Of a stretch of DNA of 40,032 bases, positions 17,547-23,668 are shown in pieces. The stretch is from JBEATZ01 sp041178545. Lineage in GTDB: Bacteria; Planctomycetota; UBA1135; UBA2386. Each line of letters opens with the position of its first letter. Position 1 is the stretch's first letter. The position numbers and the translations under genes were made by a program. The stretch is from assembly GCA_041178545.1 (NCBI GenBank), contig JBEGVB010000016.1, forward strand, positions 1-40,032, written 5' to 3'. Under the pieces are notes generated by a model. The model made no database searches, had not been told where the DNA came from, and was given only the letters and a program-made list of their open reading frames with translations.

Positions 17547-19599
17547 CACCGCCCTGCCTGCCTTCGTTCTGGGGCCCCTCAGCCCCAGCCTGTTCACCAG
17601 GTGCCACACTGACCTGCGGTTCCTGGCGCAGCCGCCGTTGTTCCTCCATGCGCAACGCATGGAGCAACAGCCGGATGGCTGGTGGTGCAGCATAGCTGCC
17701 GCCGTAGAACCGCGCATTACCTTCCTTCTGCAGAACACACACCGCGAGGTACCGCGGGTTGTTTGCAGGAGCGAAGCCGACGAAGCTCGCATTGCGAACC
17801 TCGAGTTTCCCCTTGCCCTTGACCACCGTGGCTGACACGGCAGTGCCCGTCTTGCCGGCCACGAGACCGTGGAGGTCGATGCCCTCCTCCTTCTCGAAGC
17901 GCTCGCGCACGAACCGGCCGGTGGCCCCCTCGTCGGCACTGAGCACGTCCGTCAGGGCCGACGTCACTGCGTCCACCGTGGCGGGGTCCAGCTCGCGCGG
18001 CCGGTTGGTGTCCTCGGGCGCGGCAACCGCCATGTCGCCCAGGTCCACGGCACGGTAGAGCTTCAGGTCCGACTGGGTGCCGCGCAGCATCGAGAGGTAC
18101 GCACGGGCCACCTGCATCGCGTTCACCTGCAGCTCGTACCCCTGGCTGAAGGAGCTGAGCGACCACCGCCGGAACTGCGTCTCCGGCTTGGGCGCGAAAC
18201 TGTCCTTGTGGTGACCGCCGTTCTGCTCGTGCACCAGCCCGAGCCCGAGCGACTGCCCGAAGCCGTGGAAGCGGAACCAGTCCTGCCACTGGTCCTTGCT
18301 CAGCTTGGAGCCGACCTTGACTGCGCCGATGTTGGAGCTGTTCACCAGCGCCCAGTGCGGGCTCACCACGCCCACGGCGTGGTCGTCGCGCACCCGACGG
18401 CCCGTCTCCTCCACCACCCGTTCGTGGTGCTGCCCGGAGGACGTGCAGTCGATCGGGTCGTTCCAGTCGAGGCCGCCCTTCTGCAGCGCCCATGCGAAGA
18501 CCAGCGGCTTCACGATCGAGCCCGGCTCGTAGAGCGCCTGGTAGGGCGCCACCTGTGCGAGCTTCGGGTTCGGTTCGTCCCGGTGGAACGAGGCCATCGC
18601 CATCACCTCGCCGGTGCGGATCTCCACCAGCAGCAGCGAGCCCCACTGCGGGAACACCGTCTTGCCCGTTGCGGCGCGCGTCGCGGCCTGACGGTCGAGC
18701 TCGCGGCAGGCCGCGCGCTGCATGTCGAGGTCGATCGTCGTGTGCAGCATGGCCGCCGGCGACGGCAGGTCGGCAGGACCGGTCCAGTAGTAGCGCTGGG
18801 CCACGTCCTGCATCACCGTGCGGGCGCCGGACTCGCCGGGCTGGAGCGCGGCAAGGCGCTCCATGCCGGTTGCACCCCAGCGCACGTAGCTCTTGTCCTT
18901 CGGGCCGCGCCTGCCGGGCACCTCGACCGTCATCTCGAATCCGACGACACCCCACGTGTACTCGCGGTCCGGGTAGACACGCTTGTGCTTCATCTGCAGG
19001 TCGACCTGCAGGTGCGACCGGGCGGCATCCACGGCGCGGAGCGCACTGATGTTGGCGAGGGCGTCGACGTCGGTGGCGACCAGCACGTTGCCGCGGGTGG
19101 GCACCGCGCCCTTCGGGAGTGTCCCGCTGCGGGGCAACTCGGAGACACGGAAGGTGCGCTCCAGACGGCCTGCGATCGCGGAGCGGTGCTGCTCGCGCAG
19201 GCGAGAACGCTCCTGGCCTGCAGGGTCGCGCACCAGCGCGTCCGACAGGTCATCGGCCAACCCCGCGAGGAATGCATGGAAGCGCTGTGCGTCCTCGCGC
19301 TCCTTCGCGGGCACCCGCACCTCGGCGCGGACCTCGTACGTGTCGCAGTCGATCGCGAGCACGGCACCGTTCCGGTCCAGGATCGTGCCGCGCGGCGCAG
19401 GCAGCTTGACCGTCACGTCGCTCTGGGCGTCGACGGCCTCGGCACCGAGACGGAGCGGCGGCCGGTCGGGCCCCCGCGACAGCTGCCCCTTCTGGAACAC
19501 CTGTACGTGTGCGAGCCAGCCGGCCAGGAACAGCGGCACCGCTCCCAGTCCGAAGAACAGGACACGCACTCGCGTGCGCTCACCGGGCCTCAGAGCCAA
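17539..19599 (-). CDS. ftsI: Class B penicillin-binding protein (septal transpeptidase)
   Basis: This protein cross-links septal peptidoglycan on the outer face of the cytoplasmic membrane, paired with FtsW. About 686 residues, longer than E. coli FtsI (588). One transmembrane segment covers residues ~12-32. The dimerisation-domain motif 'PRGTILDRNGAVLA' follows. The transpeptidase has active-site S361 in 'SIVK', 'SSN' at 421-423 and 'KTGT' from K583. No PASTA domains are seen. The start is a TTG at 19597-19599 with a perfect AAGGAGG seven bases upstream, overlapping the ftsL-like gene by 10 nt. No ATG in frame gives a sensible N-terminus; a GTG ten codons downstream lacks such a site. The stop overlaps the murE start. 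Confidence 0.94.
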   Translation of the reverse strand: MALRPGERTRVRVLFFGLGAVPLFLAGWLAHVQVFQKGQLSRGPDRPPLRLGAEAVDAQSDVTVKLPAPRGTILDRNGAVLAIDCDTYEVRAEVRVPAKEREDAQRFHAFLAGLADDLSDALVRDPAGQERSRLREQHRSAIAGRLERTFRVSELPRSGTLPKGAVPTRGNVLVATDVDALANISALRAVDAARSHLQVDLQMKHKRVYPDREYTWGVVGFEMTVEVPGRRGPKDKSYVRWGATGMERLAALQPGESGARTVMQDVAQRYYWTGPADLPSPAAMLHTTIDLDMQRAACRELDRQAATRAATGKTVFPQWGSLLLVEIRTGEVMAMASFHRDEPNPKLAQVAPYQALYEPGSIVKPLVFAWALQKGGLDWNDPIDCTSSGQHHERVVEETGRRVRDDHAVGVVSPHWALVNSSNIGAVKVGSKLSKDQWQDWFRFHGFGQSLGLGLVHEQNGGHHKDSFAPKPETQFRRWSLSSFSQGYELQVNAMQVARAYLSMLRGTQSDLKLYRAVDLGDMAVAAPEDTNRPRELDPATVDAVTSALTDVLSADEGATGRFVRERFEKEEGIDLHGLVAGKTGTAVSATVVKGKGKLEVRNASFVGFAPANNPRYLAVCVLQKEGNARFYGGSYAAPPAIRLLLHALRMEEQRRLRQEPQVSVAPGEQAGAEGPQNEGRQGGDD

Positions 19600-19844
19600 G
19601 CGACGGCCTCCTTGCGATCGCGGTTGACAAGGTGCCGGCGGAGCGAGGCCGCCATGCGCTCGGGAGTGACCTGCTGCAGGGCCTGCAGCGAGAGGCGACG
19701 CAGCTCCATGCTCGCGTCCTGCACGTAGCCGTGCTCGCGCTCGAGCCGCAGCCGGAGCCGCGTGTTCTCGGCTCGCATTGCCGCAGTGCCAACCGCGAGC
19801 CCCACCGCCAGGGCAAACGCCATTCCCGCCAGGATCCACCTCAT
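19590..19844 (-). CDS. ftsL: FtsL-like small single-pass division protein
   Basis: The 84-residue protein has an N-terminal transmembrane helix (~4-22). A short heptad-like coiled coil rich in Leu, Arg and Glu (~26-60, 'RAENTRLRLRLEREHGY') and a basic helical tail follow. FtsL proteins are poorly conserved. The call rests on size, topology, coiled coil and position between rsmH and ftsI, not on sequence identity. It starts at ATG 19844 in an ATGA overlap with the rsmH stop. The coiled coil is shorter than in typical FtsL (E. coli 121 residues). Larger frames upstream in the same phase belong to the rsmH shadow. Confidence 0.7.
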   Translation of the reverse strand: MRWILAGMAFALAVGLAVGTAAMRAENTRLRLRLEREHGYVQDASMELRRLSLQALQQVTPERMAASLRRHLVNRDRKEAVAWL

Positions 19845-20785
19845 GCCGCCACCTCTCGCACCACGCCGCAACGCAGTTTTGCGCTGCGCGCACGCGGGTT
19901 CTGTTCGACTTCCACGAGACCTGCCTCCACCGGCTTGCGGGTGAGCGGCTCCATCCGCTCGCGCAGGAACTGCTTCACCACGCGGTCCTCCGCGGAGTGG
20001 AAACTGATCACGCAGAGCCTGCCGCCGGGGGCGAGACAGGCCACTGCCTCCTCGAGCCCCTTGCGCAACTGGCCGAGCTCGTCGTTCACCGCGATGCGCA
20101 CCGCCTGGAACGTGCGTGTTGCGGGATGGATGCGCTGGCCGTGTCGGGCGTGCCCGGGCAACGCGCGCATCACCAGGTCCTTCAGCTGGGTCGTGCGCTG
20201 CAGCGCGCCGCGCTGCTTGCGCGTCTCGACGACCGCGCGGGCGATCCGGCGCGCGTAGCGCTCGTCGCCGTACTCCTGCAGCGCAGTGACCAACTGCGCC
20301 TCCGGAACGGACTGGAGCCACGAGGCCGCCGTGACGGGCGACGTCGCATCCATCCGCATGTCGAGCGGACCATCCGCCATGAACGAGAAACCCCTCTCTG
20401 CCTTGTCCAACTGCAACGAAGAAACACCGATGTCGAGGAGCACGCGGTCGCAGTCCGTGCGTCCCACCCGCGCAAGCCCCTCCCGCATGCGCGCATACGG
20501 GAGATGGTGCAGTGAGATCCTGGCCTGCGAGGCGGACGCCTTGGCAGCGCGTGCGAAGGAGGCCTCCGCGCAGGTCAGGATCTCACTGTCTCGGTCGAGC
20601 CCCACCAGCAGACCGTCGGGACCGATGGCGCGGGCGATCTCCACCCCGTGACCACCGGCACCAACAGTCCCGTCGACGACGACCATTCCCGGCTCGAGAG
20701 CCAGCAACTCGAGGGTTTCCGCCAGCAGGACGGGGACGTGAACGGGCTGCCTCAGCTCGTTCCCTCCCTGTCCGTCCGGACTCAT
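19841..20785 (-). CDS. rsmH: 16S rRNA (cytosine-1402-N4)-methyltransferase
   Basis: This SAM-dependent enzyme methylates N4 of C1402 in the 16S rRNA decoding centre. 314 residues from ATG 20785, matching the family (~310). Motifs: SAM site 'VVDGTVGAGGHGVEIARA', 'VGLDRDSEIL', 'LLDIGVSSLQLDKAERGFSF' followed by 'DGPLDMRMD', and the C-terminal 'ISFHSAEDRVVKQFL'. An in-frame ATG at 20845 would add 20 residues and has no better ribosome binding site. The start at 20785 puts the conserved 'HVPVLLAETLELL' helix at the expected N-terminal place. It lies 84 bp after mraZ and overlaps the ftsL-like gene by 4 nt. Confidence 0.96.
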   Translation of the reverse strand: MSPDGQGGNELRQPVHVPVLLAETLELLALEPGMVVVDGTVGAGGHGVEIARAIGPDGLLVGLDRDSEILTCAEASFARAAKASASQARISLHHLPYARMREGLARVGRTDCDRVLLDIGVSSLQLDKAERGFSFMADGPLDMRMDATSPVTAASWLQSVPEAQLVTALQEYGDERYARRIARAVVETRKQRGALQRTTQLKDLVMRALPGHARHGQRIHPATRTFQAVRIAVNDELGQLRKGLEEAVACLAPGGRLCVISFHSAEDRVVKQFLRERMEPLTRKPVEAGLVEVEQNPRARSAKLRCGVVREVAA

Positions 20786-20840
20786 CGACACGACTTGCTC
20801 CCGCGGGTTCCGTAGACCGCCCGGCAACTGCAGGAACATG

Positions 20841-20861
20841 GGCACCCTGACCGTGGGTGCC
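20841..20861. promoter_or_regulatory. Hairpin in the mraZ-rsmH gap
   Basis: GGCACCC and GGGTGCC form a 7-bp stem around a 7-nt loop, 9 bp after the mraZ stop and upstream of the rsmH ATG at 20785. No T-tract follows on the minus strand. It could modulate read-through or mRNA processing after mraZ, or be chance in GC-rich DNA. Confidence 0.3.
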
Positions 20862-20869
20862 GCACCATG

Positions 20870-21346
20870 TCACTCCCCCGAAGCCGTCGAAGGCTTGGTT
20901 GGACCGACCAGGCTTGCAAAGAGCGCTTCCTCTTCTGCGCCTGCCTCCGCCAGCGACGACCCCAGTTGTTCCGGCGACCAGATCTCGATGACCCGACCGA
21001 CGCACACGAGGACCGCCTGACCGCTTGGCGAGAGACCGGCGTACTTGAGGAGAGGATCCGGAATGCGAATCCTCCTGGACCCGTCCGGCACGACTTCCTC
21101 GGAGTGGCCCAGGAATCGGCGACAGAGTGCGCGGTGTGCCCGGCTGCCTGGGACACCCTGACTCAGTTGCGCCTTGAGCTGGTTCCAACCTTCTTGGTCG
21201 TGCAGGAGGAGGCAGCGATCGAGCCCCGCGCTCAGGTGGAACGTCCACTCGTTCTTGGGCACCGAATCCAGGATCCGACCGGGCAGGATGATCCTGCCCT
21301 TGTCGTCCAGGCCGTGTTCCGAGGTGCCGGTGTAAGTGGCGGGCAT
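20870..21346 (-). CDS. mraZ: Transcriptional regulator of the dcw cluster, MraZ
   Basis: 158 residues, first gene of the dcw operon. MraZ is a ring-forming DNA-binding protein with two SpoVT/AbrB-like swapped-hairpin domains that represses its own operon in E. coli. Domain 1 (~5-55) has 'HGLDDKGRIILPGRIL' with the DxKGR signature. Domain 2 (~80-130) has the degenerate version 'VVPDGSRRIRIPDPLL'. The C-terminus is Glu/Ala-rich. Start ATG 21346 gives the family N-terminus ('TYTGTSEHGLDDKGR'); the open frame continues upstream without conserved sequence. A phased GTGG/TGGGG repeat array lies 48-127 bp upstream, a likely self-binding operator. Confidence 0.96.
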   Translation of the reverse strand: MPATYTGTSEHGLDDKGRIILPGRILDSVPKNEWTFHLSAGLDRCLLLHDQEGWNQLKAQLSQGVPGSRAHRALCRRFLGHSEEVVPDGSRRIRIPDPLLKYAGLSPSGQAVLVCVGRVIEIWSPEQLGSSLAEAGAEEEALFASLVGPTKPSTASGE

Positions 21347-21387
21347 GGGTGCGGGGACCGAGGTGCTGCTCCCTCGAGTCCGGGCGC

Positions 21388-21415
21388 ACACTACCAAACG
21401 GAAACCACTAAGCAA
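21388..21415 (-). promoter_or_regulatory. Possible mraZ promoter
   Basis: Reading leftward, TTGCTT (21415-21410), a 16-bp spacer and TAGTGT (21393-21388) form a weak sigma-70-like promoter. Transcription would start near 21381, giving a leader of about 35 nt before the ATG at 21346. It overlaps the last units of the repeat array, as expected for autorepression. Each box matches consensus at only about half its positions. Confidence 0.3.
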
Positions 21416-21473
21416 CCCCAAAACGCCACTTTACGACCACTCAACAGCCACGAAAAACCACCTCGCCACCCCA
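21394..21473 (-). promoter_or_regulatory. Candidate MraZ operator: helically phased GTGG/TGGGG array
   Basis: On the plus strand, CCA(C) or CCCCA units begin at 21394, 21405, 21416, 21426, 21437, 21448, 21458 and 21466. Spacings are 11, 11, 10, 11, 11, 10 and 8 bp. On the mraZ coding strand these read (A)GTGG, TGGGG or TTGG. MraZ is known to bind direct TGGGN repeats with ~10-bp period in E. coli and AAAGTG(T/G) repeats in Mollicutes. One unit here reads AAAGTGGCG and another TGAGTGGTC. All units fall on one face of the helix directly upstream of mraZ. Confidence 0.7.
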
Positions 21474-21701
21474 TCTGCGCCATGGGTCGGGACCCGGAGC
21501 CGGACCAGCCCCCACCGCTGGGAGAGTCAAAGCCCGCCGAGGCCGCAAAAAAATCTGCAATCGACCGGTCGCTCCGGGCTCGCGCCGACTGCCCAGGACC
21601 CTGGCAGGTTGGTGCCACATGCGATGGACGGACGGAACCAAGTGCCCAGAGGAATCGTGCCTCGCGCTTTCCACGCACCGGTGCGCGGGCACAATCCGGC
21701 C

Positions 21702-22286
21702 ATGCGCAAGGTCCTGTTGCTCCCGTTGCTCGCCCTGATGGCTGCCTGCTCGGACGCGGAACTGGTCGGTCTGCATGTGAACCTGCGCGCCGATGGCTCT
21801 GGCGTGCTGACCACCCGCACCCTTGTGGAGCCAAAGGACGCAGGGCCTGCAGAAGGCAAGGCGCAGGGCGTTGCGTGGGAGCATCGCGCTGTCCTGCACC
21901 TGTCGCAAGGCTCCTTTGCCTCGGTACAGGGCCTCCAGTTCGGCGACATCCGCTTCTCCGGCAAGACGGGCGACGGCGACATCCCGCGCCTGCGCGTGTT
22001 CGTGCCGCGTGGCCCGGACGCCGCGTGGGTGAAAGCACTCGCGCCCGACCAGGAGACGCGCCGCCGCATGGCCAAGGTCTACGACCCCAGCGGCAAGACG
22101 CGCGAGATCGGTGAGAACCTGCTGCTGGAGATCCAGTTCCCCGGCCCCGTGATCTCCTCCGGCGTGCTGCCGACGGGACGCGGCGTCGAGACCGCCCACG
22201 AACGCAACAAGGCCACCCTGCTGGTTCCCGCCCAGACCGCCGTGGAGAAGGGCGAGGAGCTGGTGTGGGACATCACCTGGCGCTGA
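21702..22286 (+). CDS. Hypothetical lipoprotein
   Basis: The 194-residue protein has a lipoprotein-type leader (MRKVLLLPLLALMAAC), lipidated Cys16 and the slightly atypical lipobox LMAAC. The mature part is soluble and mostly beta-like ('GLHVNLRADGSGVLTTRTL', 'GDIRFSGKTGDGDIPRLRVF', 'ENLLLEIQFPGPVISSG'). This recalls the 'LppM/DUF3153-like' style of exported proteins, but I cannot assign a family. The start at ATG 21702 is chosen for the leader; upstream frame is not protein-like and no clear ribosome binding site is visible. The TGA stop (22284-22286) lies at the edge of the first copy of the 22285 repeat. Confidence 0.75.
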   Translation: MRKVLLLPLLALMAACSDAELVGLHVNLRADGSGVLTTRTLVEPKDAGPAEGKAQGVAWEHRAVLHLSQGSFASVQGLQFGDIRFSGKTGDGDIPRLRVFVPRGPDAAWVKALAPDQETRRRMAKVYDPSGKTREIGENLLLEIQFPGPVISSGVLPTGRGVETAHERNKATLLVPAQTAVEKGEELVWDITWR

Positions 22287-22308
22287 TACCGATCGCGGAG
22301 TTGTGGAA
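22285..22308 (+). repeat. Repeat copy 1 (forward orientation)
   Basis: The core GATCGCGGAGTTGTGGAA (22291-22308) is identical in inverted orientation to the cores of copies 2 and 3. Including the preceding GATACC, 24 positions match copy 3 with one mismatch. The repeat begins inside the stop codon of the 21702 lipoprotein. Confidence 0.75.
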
Positions 22309-22656
22309 TCGCCGACCGGGCGAACGGCGACTCGCTCGCCGCATGGTGGAGGCCGCTCGGATGCCAGCACCTTGCCGTGCGCCAAGCGGCGAACAGTCCG
22401 CGTCAAGGCGATTGCAACCGACTGCCATAGATGGATTTACGGCGATTGTTGGAACTGGATCACGCGGCCGCTCGGACACCTTGGTCAACCCTCCTTGACC
22501 GGCATGACGCGCCCTTGACCACGGCCGCGAACGGCACGCGAAGGCGTCATGGCAGGCCACCCCGGCGGTGACGCGCGGCCTGGAGACGGCTTGGACCACG
22601 AAAACTCGCTCCCCGGGCCCGGTCTGGCGCCCCGTTGGCAGGCCAGCTCCCATGGT

Positions 22657-22670
22657 GTCCGGGCCCGGAC
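22657..22670. repeat. 14-bp perfect palindrome next to repeat copy 2
   Basis: GTCCGGGCCCGGAC is self-complementary over 14 bp and abuts repeat copy 2. Its central CCGGGCCCGG also occurs at 22613-22622, so the two copies could pair into a large hairpin. Confidence 0.5.
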
Positions 22671-22692
22671 CGGGTTCCACAACTCCGCGATC
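22668..22692 (-). repeat. Repeat copy 2 (reverse orientation)
   Basis: The 25 bp are identical to copy 3 (23130-23154) in the same orientation; the 18-bp core (22675-22692) is inverted relative to copy 1. It ends 48 bp before the DUF2200 start codon. Confidence 0.75.
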
Positions 22693-22740
22693 AGCATCTG
22701 TGCACCGCGCCCCCTCGACGCATCCATTGGAGCAGCGAAC

Positions 22741-23088
22741 ATGAGCCACAAGATCTTCGCCATGCCGTTCGCCCGCGTGTACCCGGCCTACGTGCAGAAG
22801 GTGGAGCGCAAGGGCCGCACCCGGCAGGAACTGGACCAGGTCCTCTGCTGGCTCACCGGCTACAGCCCTCAGCAGCTGGCGAGACAGGTCGAGGACGGCG
22901 TCGACATCCAGTCGTTCTTCGACCAGGCACCTGCTCTGCACCCGAATGCCGAGAAGATCACGGGCACGATCTGCGGCGTCCGCATTGCCGAGATCACGGA
23001 CCCGCTCATGCGCAAGATCCGCTGGATGGACAAGCTCGTCGACGAGTTGGCGAAGGGCAAGCCAATGGCGAAGGTGCTCCGGCAGTAG
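22741..23088 (+). CDS. DUF2200 family protein
   Basis: The 115-residue soluble protein matches the DUF2200 family in length and pattern. It opens with 'KIFAMPFARVYPAYVQKVERK' minus its flanks, then 'GRTRQELDQVLCWLTGY', 'FFDQAPALHPNA' and 'ICGVRIAEITDPLMRKIRWM', ending in a basic helix. The biochemical role of this family is not established. ATG 22741 has GGAG eight bases upstream. The gene is flanked by direct copies of a 25-bp repeat (22668-22692 and 23130-23154), with an inverted copy at 22285, so it may have arrived as a cassette. The family call is from memory of the conserved pattern. Confidence 0.85.
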   Translation: MSHKIFAMPFARVYPAYVQKVERKGRTRQELDQVLCWLTGYSPQQLARQVEDGVDIQSFFDQAPALHPNAEKITGTICGVRIAEITDPLMRKIRWMDKLVDELAKGKPMAKVLRQ

Positions 23089-23109
23089 CGGCCGGAGCAA
23101 CGGGTCACC

Positions 23110-23661
23110 TCACGTTGCGCCGGGGCCGCGACCGGGTTCCACAACTCCGCGATCGGTGTCCTCGGGGTTCGACCCGATGGCCGCCAGCAGCTCGTCCTTC
23201 ACGCCCGCGAGCCCGTCGAGCACCGTGGGGGGCGCGAAGAGCAGCACAGGCTCCATCTCCTTGACCTTGGGGTCCACCACGACGAGGTCGGCACGTTCCT
23301 CCTCGGCGTTGCGCGGGTGCACCATGCGGAGGGCTCGCTTGCGGATCAGCAGGAGGGCGACGAAGTAGCGCAGGCTGCGGGGCTTCTCCTCGTCGCTCTG
23401 GCCGAGCCGGTCGAACAGCATGCGCAGCGAGACGAGGTCGAGCACTGGCTCCTTGCTGCCCGAGCTCCTGCGCATGGCGCGCCAGAACACCGGCGGGAAC
23501 GGGCACTTTCGCTCGTAGTCCGCAAAGCATGCGTCGCACATGTCCTTGCGCATGCAGGACGGCAGCTCGAGCACTGCCGTGTACGTCTTCTGCGAGGGCA
23601 GCGGGCAGCCCGGCTTCTCGCAGCGCGTCCGGTCCCGGTTGATCTTCCAGTCTTCCGCCAT
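23110..23661 (-). CDS. Cys-rich putative zinc-binding protein
   Basis: The 183-residue protein has six cysteines in its first third (C14, C19, C36, C42, C45, C53) in the pattern 'CEKPGC', 'CMRKDMCDAC', 'KCPFPP', which suggests one or two zinc sites. Residues ~65-165 are helical and charged, without recognised motifs. I do not know the family. The start at ATG 23661 is 7 bp after the stop of the upstream HEAT lipoprotein, so the two form an operon. The last ~14 residues ('DTDRGVVEPGRGPGAT') are encoded by repeat copy 3 and its flank, so the native C-terminus may have been replaced or extended. Confidence 0.7.
   Translation of the reverse strand: MAEDWKINRDRTRCEKPGCPLPSQKTYTAVLELPSCMRKDMCDACFADYERKCPFPPVFWRAMRRSSGSKEPVLDLVSLRMLFDRLGQSDEEKPRSLRYFVALLLIRKRALRMVHPRNAEEERADLVVVDPKVKEMEPVLLFAPPTVLDGLAGVKDELLAAIGSNPEDTDRGVVEPGRGPGAT
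23130..23154 (-). repeat. Repeat copy 3 (reverse orientation, inside a coding end)
   Basis: The 25 bp are identical to copy 2. It also shares GATCGGT-TC flanking bases with inverted copy 1. It is read in frame as residues ~170-178 of the Cys-rich protein gene. Confidence 0.75.
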
Positions 23662-23668
23662 GGTGTGC

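Larger units (their letters stand above)
21347..21701. other. Divergent intergenic region upstream of mraZ and the 21702 lipoprotein
   Basis: This 355-bp gene-free region holds the mraZ leader (21347-21387), a possible mraZ promoter, and the phased repeat array 21394-21473. From 21474 to 21701 it has a short A7 tract near 21548 but no repeat, dyad or RNA element that I can support. Frames crossing it lack start signals and are antisense or upstream extensions. Confidence 0.5.
22287..22740. other. Repeat-bearing gene-free region before the DUF2200 gene
   Basis: This 454-bp region has no supported gene. It contains repeat copy 1 (22285-22308) and copy 2 (22668-22692) as an inverted pair. It also has GGTCAA-CCCTCC-TTGACC (22483-22500, a 6-bp dyad), a further TTGACC near 22515, and two copies of the 10-bp palindrome CCGGGCCCGG (22613-22622 and 22659-22668). 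The TTGACC hexamers resemble -35 boxes, but I see no matching -10. Confidence 0.5.

Noticed and set aside
21336..21701. N-terminal extension of the 21702 lipoprotein
   Set aside because: The frame is open but crosses the mraZ control region, has no ribosome binding site, and would bury the lipoprotein leader inside the protein.
22291..22692. 402-bp MITE defined by copies 1 and 2
   Set aside because: Perfect 18-bp inverted ends are present, but the bases just outside do not form a target-site duplication, and copy 3 gives equally good alternative boundaries. Kept only as a hypothesis.
22285..23157. Integron attC-type cassette
   Set aside because: The repeats lack the GTTRRRY/RYYYAAC core sites and the imperfect palindrome of attC, and no integrase is visible.
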